This document shows positions 12,901 through 27,900 of a DNA stretch of 64,000 nt, in pieces (the stretch's first letter is position 1; every line of letters begins with the position of its first letter). Origin of the DNA: Cladopsammia gracilis (taxonomy: Eukaryota > Cnidaria > Anthozoa > Scleractinia > Dendrophylliidae); assembly GCA_022457155.1 (NCBI GenBank), contig JAJGOT010000318.1, forward strand, positions 591,001-655,000, in the 5' to 3' direction. A program made the translations under genes and the position numbers. Below the pieces are notes generated by a model. That model was given only the letters and a program-made list of their open reading frames with translations, was not told the DNA's origin and did not search any database.

Positions 12901-15900
12901 TCAGTTAAGTTACAGCGCGAAATGATGTCTATGACCACCTTTGTTGTGTTGTTATTCATGCCAGGTGTCACTACGAACGATGTAATGCGGAGTTGTTGGT
13001 TGGATCACTGGAATTTCACTGTTGCAGAGAAGTCACCAGTTCATCGGGAAAAATGGTGTTTGATGGCTCTATTGAAAATATTAGTTAGAAATTATCGTCG
13101 CTGTGGTGGAGTGTCAGAAAACGAGTACGTAAAGTCCGAATTTGTTGCTTCTATGTCTAAAGCCCTGAATGAAGTCAATTGATGTAGAAAAATCAATCCG
13201 ATGATGTGAAAAACTTTCATTTTGACGGCTGATGAAATACACGTACCGGTACGTCGTGGCTTGTTTGATGAGGGGAATTGTTTACATTTTGTAGATGCAC
13301 ATTTTGTTTACTATTAACTTGCTCGAGGTCGCTCATTTTTTCACTGCAACGATGGGGTTGCTAAGGAGCTCTAGGATGCTTCGGTACACGAAAATAGGGA
13401 GCGAGTGCGGAATTGGAGTGAATGCGAGTTGGACAGCAAAGCCTGCATGAATAGCGAGCGCCTTGTTTGACCCGAATCAATTCCAGTCGATGTGAGATGT
13501 GTTTTTGGCACAAAAAGTAGGATCACTTCACCATGGGTTTGATTTCTTGCAGTGACCTGTATGTCTTCGCGCGTGTTTTGTTTCTTATACACTATATACA
13601 ATGTAACCTGTTTACAAATTGTCTGTTTCAGATTTATACGAGCTGTTGCATACGGATGGACCACACGATGGCTTTGTGGCAACATAGGGTGGGACAACAC
13701 CAGGCCACTTCCTGCCTGCTGTTTATCATAGCATAAGGTCAAAATACCAGTCACACCAGTCAACTGGATATGCGACTTCGCAGGACAGAGAACATCGAGA
13801 TAAACATGGAAAATACCTGTAGGTCTAACCGTGGTGTTAGACATTGCACTCATACAGGGCCCAAGGGCTCTTTTAGGAGCCACCAAATGAATAAGTCATG
13901 ACCAACAGAAGAACTATGAGTGTGAATGTAACCAATTTTCGTCTTAGTCTAGCCTATTTGATCAAAATAGTCTTCATTATATCAAGGGAAACCTCATCTT
14001 GATTGAATTAAGCCAACGAAGAGACGAATTTGGTTGCTATGGGGCTAATTTGTGAGGGGTGGGGGGTGGCAAAACCACTTACATTCAATCTATCTTGATC
14101 AGAGAGCCACTATACTTATTTAATTTTTCTATTTTTTGGTAGATTCTGCATGTACCGGTCACATATTACGTAAAACAAAAGGAACAAAGAACGACAATAA
14201 TACAAATGCAAAACAAGACCAAAAATACAATACCTCGCAAACAATAGAAGACAATGAGTGGTTCATGGATACCGGTACATGCAGAAAGACCCTATTTTTT
14301 TGTGTTCACAGTATTTTAGTAGCAATACTTGTATGGCATTTCAATTCCAATTTTGTTACCAATCAAAATTTGGAAAAGATGTACCAAGCTTAAAAATATT
14401 TATCATCTTTCTTTATTTATCGTATCCCAATTGCTATTTCCGAGTTACCTTTAGCCTTTTTTCCAGTGAGGCCAAATACAAGACCATTCAGAATTCATAT
14501 AAATATAAGTTTTATTGGAATGTGAAAGAAAACTGATATTCATAATCTTTGCACTTCGCCATGCGCTGAAAATGAGGTTTTAACCCTTTAATTCCCAATA
14601 TTAAAATACAAATTCTCCTTTCTTGTCCCCATACATGTATTGCAGTAGTAGTGAGGAGAAGTTGTTAAAATATCTTGAGAATTTATCTTGGGTGATCATA
14701 TCCTTAATTCTCGTGACCTCTCTGATTGATAAAGCATTGATATTACAAAGAGAAATATGATGCTGATCACTATTGGGGATTAAAGGGTTAAAGGCAACAT
14801 GGAAATGACTCATTTGTTTCAGTTCAATTACTAGCAATTGATACTCCAAATGTATATGCCACTGCAAGACAAATGGTACAATGTTTACATAATCTGCAGC
14901 ATGCCCAGATGCATGGAATAAGTTTTTAACACTGATGCCTCTTCAGTGTAACAATATGCGTGTCAGTTCACACAAATATGTGCGTCAGTTTCTATATATG
15001 TAAATTAGGCCGTTGACAGTGGGCATTAGCATTTTGTTAGAATGTCAGATATTAAAGAAACCATTCTTTTCTACACGAAGTCTCGTGTTATTTCATGGTG
15101 GCAGCGGATCTGTTTTGCTGGTCGACGAAGTAAACTGTCTACAGCATGCCTGGTGGTGGTCAAGGCTACGATGGACAAACTGGTGCAACTTCGCAAACTT
15201 TGGCGCCTCAATCTACGATGCTTCATCACATTTCACCACCTCAGTACCTTGATCTGAGACACAGCAGTGAAGTTGCTGAAAATTGGAAGCTTTGGAAGGA
15301 AAAGTACAACAACTATTTCGTTATTTCCAGGTTTGATCAGGAGACCGTGGAATTTCAGCTAGCGATGTTTAAACATACAATCGGGGACGACGCCTTGAAG
15401 GTCACCAAAACCGTTACTTACACTGAAGAAGAAAACCAAAATGATTGGCGCGTTGTCATGAGTAAGATGGAGAAGCATTGTATCGGCAAAGTTCACGAGA
15501 TTTACGAGAGATATTGTTTTAATAAGCGGGATAAGCTTCCAACTGAGTCGGTTGATTGTTTCATTGCTGAATTGAGGTCTTTGGCGAAAACGTGTAACTT
15601 TTGTAATTGTTTGAGGGACAGCTTAATCCATGACCGTATTGTGCTTGGAATAAAGAGTGAGCAGACCACTAAGAAGTTGCTAAGAATGAGATATCTTACT
15701 TTGAATCGTTGCATCGACGTGTGTCGAAGTGAGGAGGTGGCGGAATTACAGATGAAATCATTATCGGAGCCGGTGGATACCATTCATCAGGTTAAAGCAA
15801 GTAAGAAGTCTTGAGCTGAAACTCCGGGCAGACGATCAACAAAGAAAATTTCTTGCAAGTTCTGTGGATACGACCATGAGTTGGATAGAAAGAAATGCCC

Positions 15901-18900
15901 TGCATGGGGAAAAGCGTGCAAACGGTGCAAGGAAAAGAATCATTTCACTATTCTCACTGGTGCCATCACGCACAAACACTCCCAAATCCGCTAGAATTCT
16001 ATTGTTTCTACACCCGTGCATCCGTGAGCCAGTAGGGGGTGGTGTTATGCATATATTAGGTGGTTTTGCATAAATAGGCCGTCGTTATCCGGTTTATTCC
16101 TTTCTTCGTTCTAACGGCCGCCAGACGTCCGCTTGGCGTTTGTTTCTTTTTCTAGTCATCGCTGCGCCTTCGTATTTCTAGTCTCTATGCCGGAGCAAGT
16201 TACTCAGAACCCTGTTGCGGGCGCTGTTGCTGCAGCCTCTGCAGTTCAAGTTAATCCTTTACAGGCGGCTCCAGCGGCCGAACAACCAGCACTGCCGGTT
16301 CCCGGCTCCCGGCTCTTCTTGCTCCTGTTGCTCGTAATGTTGCTCCGGACGCTGCTCCCGCCGACGCTATACCAGTTGTGGCTCCAGAGGTTGGTTTTTT
16401 CTCTAGTTGTTTGTATTTCCCCGGTGTGGTTCGGTTTCCCCTTCCCGCTTTTGTGTCCTTTGGTGCGGGGTTTGTTAGTTTATTTTACAATTCATGGTTC
16501 TCTTTGTCGCCACGTGCGCGGTATGTTTTCCGCTCCGCGTCTATGTTAGTTGGTTTTGGCTTTCTCATTCGGCGTGATCATTTTTCCGTCCGTGTGATTA
16601 CAAAACTTTTTATTTTCAGTCTGTGTGGCGATTTTTCGGTCTGTGTGACCACAAAACCTTCAATTTTCAGTCTGTGTGATTATTTTTCAGTCTGTGTGAC
16701 TATTATTCACTCTGTGTGACTACAAACTTTCAATTTTCAGTCTGTGTGACTATTTTTCAGTCTATGTGACTACAAACGTTCAATTTTCAGTCTGTGTGAC
16801 TATTATTCAGTCTGTGTGACTACAAAACTTTTCATTTTCAGTCTGTGTGACTATTATTCAGTCTGTGTGACTACAAAACGTTCAATTTTCAGTCTGTGTG
16901 ACTATTGTTCAGTCTGTGTGACTACAAACGTTCAATTTTCAGTCTGTGTGACTATTATTCAGTCTGTGTGACTACAAAACTTTTCATTTTCAGTCAGTGT
17001 GACTATTATTCAGTCTGTGTGACTACAAAACGTTCAATTTTCAGTCTGTGTGACTATTATTCAGTCTGTGTGACTACAAAACTTTCAATTTTCAATCTGT
17101 GACTATTTTTCAGTCTGTGTGACTACAAACGTTCAATTTTCAGTCTGTGTGACTATTATTCAGTCTGTGTGACTATTATTCAGTCTGTGTGACTATTATT
17201 CAGTCTGTGTGACTACAAAACGTTCAATTTTCAGTCTGTGTGACTATTATTCAGTCTGTGTGACTACAAAACATTCAATTTTTAGTCTGCGTGACTACAA
17301 AACTTTTCATTTTCAGTCTGTGTGACTATTATTCAGTCTGTGCGGCTACAAAACTTGCAAATTTTCAGTCTGTGTCTATTATTCAGTCTGTGTGACTACA
17401 AAACTTTCAATTTTCAATCTGTGTGTGACTATTATTTTAGTCTGTGTGACTACAAAACTTTCAATTTTCAGTCTGTGTGACTATTTTTCAGTCTGTGTGA
17501 CTACAAGACTTTCAATTTTCATTTACTATTATTCAGCCTGTGTGACTACAAAACGTTCAATTTTCAGTCTGTGTGACTATTATTCAGTCTGTGTGTCTAC
17601 TAAACTTTCAATTTTCAGTCTGTGTGACTACAAAACTTTTCATTTTCAGTCTGTGTGACTATTATTCAGTCTGTGCGGCTACAAAACTTGCAAATTTTCA
17701 GTCTGTGTCTATTATTCAGTCTGTGTGACTACAAAACTTTCAATTTTCAATCTGTGTGACTATTTAGTCTGTGTGACTACAAAACTTGCAAGTTTTCAGT
17801 CTGTGTGTGACTATTATTTAGTTTGTGTGACTACAAAACTTTAAATTTTCAGTCTGTGTGTGACTACTATTCAGACCGTGTGACTACAAAACTTTCAATT
17901 TTCAGTCTGCGTGACAAAATCTGGGTTGCAAGTCTCGGTTTTTTCAGCCTGTGTGACTACAGAAATTTTCATTTTCTTGTCTGAGTGTCACAAGTCTGTG
18001 TGACTATTATTCACCCTGCGTGACTTCAAAACTTCCATTTTTTCAGTCTGTGTGACAGGTCGCTGTGACAATTTTCATTCTGTGTGACTACAAAACTTTC
18101 TATTTCTTGTCTGCGTGACAAGTCTCTGTTACAATTATTTACCCTGTGTGATCACTAAACTTTCAGTTTTTCAGCCTTACAATTTTCCATCTGTGTGCGT
18201 AGGGTAACCTTTAGTTTTCTCCGTCCGTGTGTCAAATCTTTAGTTTCACGTTTTTGTATTAAAGCTACCGCTTAGTATGTCTTCGATGGGGTTATCTAAT
18301 ACCCTTAATTGCTCTGTCCCTGGACGGGGTATTTCGGGGCTGCTTCGCGGTTAGCTTTTCCCCTTTCCTTTTGCTTACTAGTCCTTCGTCGTTTTGCTCC
18401 TTTGGGCCTCTCCATTTTGCTCCATTGGGCCTCTCCATGTAAAAGGCCTCGCTGTGACTTCAATCCGGGCGCAGTTTCCATGCACACCATTCGGTGGTGT
18501 AATTAAAAAGGGGAAAAGCACCGTGTGGCAGGCCCGGTCCCTTCGCCTACTACGGTTCTTCCCCTCCTAGAATGTGGCGTCCTCCTTTTGACTATTAAGA
18601 CATTGACAGTTTTTTAGAGATTGTGTCATTGGCTTTGTAAAATAATAGCCCAGTTTATAGTGATTTTAGACTCATTGAGAAAGTTAATATTATAGTTACA
18701 GTTTATAAGAAGGAAAGCTCAGAGAGATCCAAGACAAGTGGTGGAATGATCTTGCGGAGAAGATCCAGTCGTATACTGACACTGGGAAGTATGGTATGTT
18801 CTACCAGGCCTTGAGAGCAGTATACGGACCCGCCTACCAGACGCTAAACCCTTTCTGGAGCTCATATGGCAAGGACCTTCTGACTGACAAGGACTCCATC

Positions 18901-21900
18901 CTGGGCCGCTGGTCCGAACACTTTCAAGGACTCTTCAACGTGAACCGCTCAGTTCAAGATGCAGCACTTATCCCACAGCAACCGGAAAAAAACCTGGTTG
19001 GATGAGCCCCCAACACTCCAGGAAACCACAAAAGCGATCGAGACCCTGAAGTCTGGCAAGGCTGCAGGAGTGGACGGCATTCCCCCAGAACTATGGGTCA
19101 ACGGAGGTCCTTCACTCCGCACCAGGCTCCATGAATTCCTTGTCAGCTGCTGGGAGCATGGGACACTGCCCCAGACCTCCGTAATGCAGTCATAATCACC
19201 CTGTACAAAAACAAGGGTAAAAAGGCTGACTGCTCCAACTACTGAGGCATTATCCTGCTCTCTACTGCAGGGAAGATCCTCGCCCGAATCCTGCTAAATA
19301 GGCTAACACCCAACATCGCCGATGACCACCTCTCAGAGAGCCAGTGTGGATTTAGAGCCAAGCGGGGTACCACAGACATGGTATTTGTCTTGAGACAGCT
19401 CCAGGAGAAATGCCGTGAGCAAAACAGGGGTCTGTACATCACCTTCGTTGACCTCTCCAAAGCCTTTGACACGGTTAGTAGGAAGGGACTGTGGACAATC
19501 CTGGATAAGCTGGGCTGCCTTCCAAAGTTCCTCACCTGCCGGTCTCAAATCGGCCTCAGCAGCCATCAGCGTGCCTGCGCTAGGAAAGGACAGGACTGAC
19601 TTGACCTCAGTCAATCTTCTAATTATTGAAGTGACGCCAACAACAACATAAGAAGGAAATTATATTGCAATTTTTGTGACGAATTGCTGATTTCATTTAT
19701 TTATTTTTTTAAACCACAACAGTTTTAAATCTTTACTTTTATATTTAGAAAAAATGGATGTGATTACAGCTAAAGTTATATTTAAAATATTTTTATGATA
19801 AAAATGCAGCCCTGGATTTTATTTATCAAATTTTGAAACCATCTGACGACAACAATATTTTATGCTGATTTCAGTGATCTTTTATAGATCTAAACCCACA
19901 CTCAGCCTGGAGCTAATGCACAAAACACTATAATTAAATGGCTGGTGTTTTAAACCTAAAACTATTAAATCATGCAATTATTTGCCTGAATGGAGAAAAT
20001 ATATATTACATGTATATCAAAAGTTACTGTTTGCAGCTGCACCACATTTTATACAATTATTTATTATGAAAGGTGACCAAATTTCAATTGTCCAAGAAGA
20101 AAGAGGATATCTATTAAAATAAAGGACCTATAGAGTGATTTTTTGGAATAGATATTCAGTGTAATAGCAGTTATTAGACTTTAATATATAAATGTTCTTT
20201 TGTGTCTATCTGACTATTAGACTGACAATTTAAGTGGTTATTTCACAGTCTGCAAAATCACAAGTCATCTACAATTGAAATAATTTTTATTATTAGAATA
20301 AAGAACTTTATCTTTGCTAAATATTAATAAAGTTTACTGCATTCTAACAGCTATTCTGGCATCCTTGATTTAAAGTGCACTTAAAATATTGTTCTTCAAA
20401 TCACACCAGCCAAGATCTTGAATTTGACAAAAAATGTACGAAGATTGGTAACCACAGGTGCTATAAATGTAAAGAAAAAGCCATTCAAGGGGGACACATT
20501 GTGCTATAAATCCCTCTTAGCTTACCCAAGTGCAGATGCTAAAATCTTTTAACAGGGTGCTGATAAAGTTCAGTGTGTCAACCCAGGGAACATCTTGCCG
20601 GAATTTTTTTCCAGCCCACTGTACGTGCGTGAATTTTTTTTGGACAATGGCCTTGTGCAGGATTTTTTTTCTTACGCATGTGCACTTGCAGGAAATTTTT
20701 TTCAAAATCACCCAACCCCCCTCAGAAGTCAAATGGTCGGCCCCTAAGAGCCAACCCTAGCCTGTGAACAGGCTTCTTTTGGGTGAATTGGGTTCCGAGC
20801 GTGGGCTGGGGAAGAGGGAAGGGGTGGCGAAGCCTGTGGACTCGGCTTTGATGCCGCCGTTCCGCCCCCTAGTAATTATCCCGTTCTTATATTGTCAACA
20901 AGTTAATATGTCAACAAGTTGTCACGTTTTTATTTGGTTGAATGCATCGGTAGTAATATAAAAATAGACAGGCTAAACACGACTCCCACTCTCCGCAAAA
21001 AAGTATTTAAAAAGCCTAAACTATAAAGCTTTCCCAGTAAGACTTCAGAGAAAATTGCGCCTTTAGATCACAGTTATGAATTTGTTCTCTTCGATGATAT
21101 TGACCTTTTGATCTTGGCTTATTATAGTGTTTCCGGCCACACGGTAATAGGCATCTCATATCCGAGTCTCAAAAAGCCGTAGTCTATAATTCCACTGTAA
21201 TTAAATCATGAAGTATTTTAATAATTTTTAGCTCCTTAGTAAGTTCTGTAGTTGAGTAGTGTGTCCCAGTGGAGCTAGGATAAACCGCCGTTGTTTTGTA
21301 ATAGCGTTTGATTTGGCATACAACAGATAATCTGCAGCATGGTTGCTGTTTTGTAAATCCAGTCGGCAAAATTCCCAAACATCTTACTTTTTTGCCACAG
21401 ACTTTAGACACAGCTTTTGCTCTTCTTTAAGTCTCGGTATATGCGAAAAATTTCGCAACGAATCACTCAAAGCTTTCTCAAAATCGAAATCTGAAAATTG
21501 CATGCAGTGAGTCGCCATGTTTGTTTATCATTGTAGCCAGCAAATGGAATAATTATGCAAATTTTAGGGTGATATGTCAACATGTTTCGTCACCGCATAC
21601 CTGTCAACACCAAGTAATCTGACTAATCAGCTCATGATATCAGACTCTGATATTATGGAACGGCGGCATCAAAGGCGAGTCCACAGGCATCCTCGTTCCC
21701 AGGGTCTCTCATCTTCCCGCCCTGGGAACGAGGTTGGTCCACAGGCTTCGCAACCCGTCCTCCTCTCTGAATTAACGATTATCGTTAATTCTTAAATTGC
21801 TCCGAATTAACGATTATAGTTAATTCCGAACACTGACAGTCTGAAAGGAATTCTGGGAAATCAGCATTTTCGTTGAAAAAGAACAATCCTTAGTGTTCGG

Positions 21901-24900
21901 ACAGGACTCGAACTTACGACCCTACCACCCTTCGCTGACTTATTCTCTCTTCTAACCACTGGACCACCACGCTGCTGGTTGAGCAAACCTCAATTTTTTA
22001 ACATAATAAAATTCATGCGCTTATTCTACACCCTGTAGTAAGCCTATAAAATCACTCGCTTGAAAATAAATTTAGAAAGTAAATGGAAAAGCTTGATCAC
22101 CAAACCTCAACAAAAAGCTAAACATTTGAAATCAGCGCTTAGGCCTAATCACTGTAGATCAATTATATAATTTCCCATCGCCTTGTTGTTCGGTAGTCTA
22201 GTGGTAAGAAGACGTTCCTAGTAGCGGTAGTTCGGGTTCGAATCCCGCAGTCCAAATAACATGTTTTTTTTTTATTTCTTCTTTTCTGAAATGTCCTGGG
22301 AAACAGTGTTCGGAATTAACTATAATCGTTAATTCGGAGCAATTTAAGAATTAACGATAATCGTTAATTCAGAGAGGAGATCATGTTGGGCTTCGCCGCC
22401 CCTTTCCTCTTACCCAGTCCGCGCTCGATTTTAACCTAACCCAATTCACCCGATTCGCGTATAATTAACCGCATATAAGCGGGTCTAATTAACATCAAAT
22501 TACCGCATGCAAGCGGTTAAAGTAGGCCCTATTTACCTACTGAGAAATATTCTTTATATTACTGACGTACACGAGAACAGAACCCCAGAAATAAGAGAAA
22601 AGAGCTCTAGTTTAGCACTGATCTGCAGTGTTTAGGGCTAAGCACTGATTTGAAAACGGTTAGCTTTCATATATGGTTATGGGTAACTTTATAAATATGT
22701 TAAAAATTACAGTTCCTTTCAGCTAGCCCTCCTTGTTGTAGTGGATATGGGTATTAGTTATGAAGCAAACGACTCGGGTTCGAGGCATACACCCTTCTGA
22801 TGTTTTTCTTTCTTTTACTCCAAAATAGTAGTTTTACTTTATGTAAAATGTTCAAGTGAAAGACAAAAGCCAGTTTCAGATCAGCTCTATTTTCGTTATT
22901 TCTCAGTAGGTAAATAGGGCCTACTTTAACCGCTTGCATGCGGTAATTTGATGTTAATTAGACTCGCTTATATGCGGTTAATTATGCGCGAATCGGCTGC
23001 CCAATTCCCCAAAAAGAAGCCTGTTCACAGGCTGAGCCAACCCGTGAATAAGTAATACTAACGCGTAACGCAATATTGCGGTAAGCTTATGTTTCACACT
23101 GACCCGGTTCAATATTGTTTTAAAAAATTAAACGTAAGGATTTTTGACAAACGCAAAAAGAAAAATACAGTACATCACTTTCATAATGTTCAGTCCGAAG
23201 AAGAAAGGAAAAAAGGGATCCCGAGCGAGGCCGGACCATCCGGCTGTCATTCTGCGCGTCAAACCACTCGGCTATCGTGACCACAGACATAGAACGGGAT
23301 AAATTTAATTACTTCAACGTAGATAACCATCAAAACGCGTGTCTCGGTTGCATTAAAGACTCCAAATGCGAAACATCTTTAAGCTTATTGTTGTTTATAT
23401 TCGTTTACAACAAATTAGTTGTTATCGCTGGATTCACTTTGTTCTTGTTACGAAACGCATTTGTAACAAAGCATTACGTCACTAAGTTTACAGCTGATGG
23501 AAGGAGTGAGTGATTGAGTGAATTCAGCCACCGTTGCCGATAACCCTTCAGTTCTCGCCGATTTTCGATCATGAAAATGAGAAATTAAATAGCAGCATAA
23601 CAAGTGACAAGCTATCAAATGGAATCTCTGCTCTCGCTCGCTCCTCCAGTGGAATACATTGGGAAACTATATTTCAGCCGTTTATAAAGCAATGGAAAAC
23701 TTGAAACATGTATTTTAATAGAAGGGATAGATAGAAGAAGTGATAGTAGTAATGTAAAGCAAGTATAGTTCTGGACACGAAGAAATCTATCACTGACGCA
23801 AAGATTTATTTCTGTGATGGAGTGGAACACAACTAGAAACACTTCTAAAATTTGCAAACAGCTTGCATAAACATTACGTAATTAATAAAAAGGCCATACC
23901 TGTTCTACTACCGATTAAAACTTATCTGTCTTTTCAGGCCTCTGAAGAAGTTACTCGACAGCCTGGTAAGTTCACTCATGTCCAATATAGACGCACGGAT
24001 ACGGTCTGTCAAACCCACGTTACGATCTGTACGGTCTGACAAACTGTAATAGTGACCAGTCGGTCCGTTGACAGTCCGTAAATTGCTTCTCATTAAAGCA
24101 AGTACAAGCAAAAAAATACGGACAGATACAGTTTGTCAAATGGATCATACAGTCTGTACGACTCACTGATAATTATATGCATCAATCTGGCGGGTAACGG
24201 GTGAAACGGTTTGACAGTCTGTACGGTCTGTACAGACCGTAAAAGCGGAAGTCGGTCTGTCGACAGTCCGTAAATTGCATCTCATTAACAAAGATACACG
24301 ACGAAGGGTGAACCAACGCAGCACAGCGAAACTGAAGAACGTGTATATACACCTAATTGAAGAAACGTTGACCCATGAAAAGCATAAACCATGAACGATG
24401 AGACCGAATGGGATTCTGGGTAGGCAGCATTGACCATCTGAGTAATATTCCATTTCTCGATAATCAAGATGTTTTCTTTGCTTGAGACATTTTAGAGCAT
24501 GATTTATGTATCTTGTGTTGATATAAGGTGTATTTTGTTAGAGACGAAGATTAATTTATCCAATTTCCCAGTAAACCTTTGGGTCGCATCGTTCATGGTT
24601 TATGCTTTTCACCCGACAACGTTTCTTCAATTTGGTGTATCTCGTTCTAAAAGCGTGTGCAATGGAATTACACGTTTCAATAGACCGTGTGCAAAGGAAT
24701 AACACGTTTCAATGTGTATAGATCTCGTTCTAAAAGCGTGTGCAATGGAATTACACGTTTCAATAGACCGTGTGCAAAGGAATTACACGTTTCAATACAC
24801 ATAAATACAAACGAAGATACACAATTAAGGGTGAACCAACGCAGCACAGCGAAACTAAAGAACATGTATATATTTCGTTCTAAAAGCGTGTGCAAAGGAA

Positions 24901-27900
24901 TTACACGTTTCAATAGTCATAAATACAAACGAAGATACACAACGAAGGGTGAACCAACGCAGCACAGCGAAACTAAAGAACATGTATATATCTCGTTCTA
25001 AAAGCGTGTGCAAAGAAATTACACGTTTCAATAGACATAAATAGAAAGATACAAAAGCAGCAGAATTTAGAAGGGAATTATCAAACGCGCGCGACTGACG
25101 AGCATTATTATTTCCCCAGTCAGGCCATTAAACCAAAATCCCGAAAAGCGGCAGAATTTAGAAGGTAATTGTAATTATCAAACGCGCGCAACTGACGAGC
25201 ATTGTTATTCGCCCAGTCAGGTTAAAAGAAAATCTCGAAAAGATGTATTTCCCTTGGGGCACGCATAACGGTATGCGTGTCATATGCACATTTGTTATTG
25301 AAGCCTACCAGCGACGAGGTTGTTCCTCGGGGCTACTTTTCATATCTGCATATTTTTCTGGCAGAGGTTATTATCATTATACGCACTAGTTATGTACAAA
25401 TTGTGTTTACGATATACTGCAATCGCAGCATAGTTAGAATACATCATATTTATATTGTATCTTTGATATATGTACACATTCTGTAGCAATAAGATTACTG
25501 GCGGGCCCTCCTCCAACTCGTGTGAGTGTTACATTGGAAATGATTTCTGTGCGGCTAAGCGTAGCGCAAGAGAACAGAACGACAGAATTTAGAAGGGAAT
25601 AATCATCGACGATTATTATTCGCCCAGTTACGTCAAAACACGATCCCAAAAAGCGACAGAATTTAGAAGAGAATGAACAACGACGATTATTATTCGCCCT
25701 GTTAGGTATTACTAAAAACAAGATTCCGAGAAGCGGCAGAATTTAGAGGCGAATTAATCGTGGAATTTAATTTTTCTTAACCGATTGCGTTGCACAGTGT
25801 TGGTCAAAGCTTTCATTTTATGCGGTGGCTCCTAAAAGAGCCCTTTCATTTAAGGATGAGTCAGCCATCACTGCTTCGGCAGACCGTTGAGACGAAGCAG
25901 CTTATTATAGCGGAGCACTTGCCGGGCCGAAGGCCCGGCTGCGCAGCCCCATACTCATAGAACCCATGCCCGTCATTTTTCATGGTCATGGCTAGCGGAA
26001 TGTTTCGCGGGCGCGCGTGTGCCCGCCCTCCGCCGCCGTCGCGCAGGACTAGCTCGCGGGCGCGTATGACGTCGCAAAACACGCGCGTACGACGTCATGT
26101 TGAAACCAAAGCGAGGCTTTGTTTTTCGCGCGATTACACGGCCGAATGTCACGTCAGCTAGAAAAACACTTTGATGTTTTGCTGTGAATTTACTAAGCGG
26201 AGAAAACCGTTTAAATTAAAGGCGTTATTTCCCTGAATATTTCGCGGTTTGCTACTCAAGACAAGGATACTAATTAAGGGATACTCAGAAGCCGCTTTAG
26301 TGGAAAAAGACGAGCTTTCAGGGATAAAATCTTGCTTCGAGGAACTTCATGTATTACGTTTTTATCAATGCGGGAGATGTTTGTTTTCTACGGATTTCAG
26401 AACCAGAAGCGGAGATTTGAATTTCCAAGCAAGCGAGGGACTTAAAGGTAAAATAGATTACAGTTTTCGATGAGAATTTATGTTGATATCAATCTGTGAG
26501 TGACTTTTTATTGGTGTTATTGTTAGTTTTGGAGAATTGTTTTTAAAACGTGCTTAAATTCAGTTGAATCGATCTCTTGAATTTCATCGAAGAAAGCTTG
26601 AACTCGATGAGCTATAATTAAGCTTAAATGGTACGCGTTTTGCTTTTAAACGTAAACTAATGGAGATTTGAATAAATTTTTTCGAAAGAAGATTGTGTTG
26701 TCCATTTTTGTGTTTGTTCATTCATTAGATAGTTTGAAAAGCGATTTTATGTAGACAAAACAAGACTTTGATTTTATAGTACAGTTCTATCTTCACTCGC
26801 ATCGCCTTATGCAAATATGTTTGTGTATTTTTGCAATTTTTGATTTTCAAATCAGTTTCTCGGGCAATTTTTGACAAACAAAAACTGTATTTTATTCGGA
26901 AAGTAGTGGTACTAGTTATTCTAGACAGAGAAAAGTTGTTTTTGTGAACTTTTGTACGGTCTATAAAAATGTACTGTGCAGACGGTCGCGTAATACTGTT
27001 TTTGAGAATTGCTAAAATTGAAAATAGCCCGTTCGTCAATCTTAATTCTTGTGCTTCCAACCTTTCACCTTAGTTAAGTTTCACCTTAGTTAAGCTTGTT
27101 CAAAGTGCGATGCTGTTAGGCTTGGGCTATCTATATATATTAATCTATATCAAAATAGAACCAAGTGCTTCTTTTCGCGTCCATATTGATCACATTTTAT
27201 TACGGAGAGTACAGACCAAAATTTTATCTTTAGTTTACGCTGCCATGCTGCCACACCGGATAATAGGTTTTATAATTTTCCAATTTTTGTCTCGCGTTAT
27301 TAACAATAACGAAGCCAACGTATTATCCTTCTTTATCAGATTAATTTGTTTGTTAGAAGCCACCGCCTTGTCAACGATAACCCATTGGAAAGCAAGTATT
27401 TTCCAATAGTTCATCTCATTTTCTTATTTCGAATTTCCTATTTTGCATATCTTTTTCAGCTAAGGCCTCGTTTAGCTTGGCTATCTTACGGAAATGGTAA
27501 ATGTACACAACATTTTAATAGAAAAATAGTTCAAAGCTACGGATCTTGTAACATATTTACTGCTCGTATGCAAATTTTTCCTCGAATTGGTCTCAAAAGA
27601 CCGTTTGAGATCTTAAAGTGCCTATCACCCCTAGAAAGTTATTTTCAGAATCAACTCTATGTACATTGAATAGTTGAATGGCAAAATATTTCTTGTTCTG
27701 AACATCGTGTTAGTAGAACGTTTGCACGTAAGCCGGTTTTAATATGACAATGAGTTCAGTAACATGCTAATACCCCCCACGTGTAGGTTTAATGAGCGAA
27801 GACAGTGGTTGTTTACCATTTACAAGGGAAAACCGGTTGGTCCACGGTTTGTGTAAATGGTAAGCAAAAGTCCAGAAAGGGAAATTCCGTTTGAGATTGG

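Larger units (their letters stand above)
20758..23035. mobile_element. Nested fold-back elements
   Basis: The outer arms at 20760-20796 and 22999-23035 are inverted copies beginning GCCTGTGAACAGGCTTCTTT, itself a palindrome. A second matching pair is 20788-20840 and 22385-22447. Two complete MITEs lie inside (listed separately). The structure suggests successive insertions of fold-back elements into one another. Confidence 0.6.

Noticed and set aside
1..18060. CRISPR-like regular repeats (22-bp array at the edge, VNTR at 16.6 kb)
   Set aside because: No unique spacers between repeats, units are directly contiguous, and the genome is eukaryotic.
22186..22255. Possible functional tRNA gene
   Set aside because: Boxes A and B are present and part of the T stem pairs, but no proper acceptor stem or anticodon arm; better explained as part of the MITE.
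24677..25001. ORFs on both strands in the tandem repeat
   Set aside because: Repetitive peptide content follows the DNA repeat; no independent evidence of coding.
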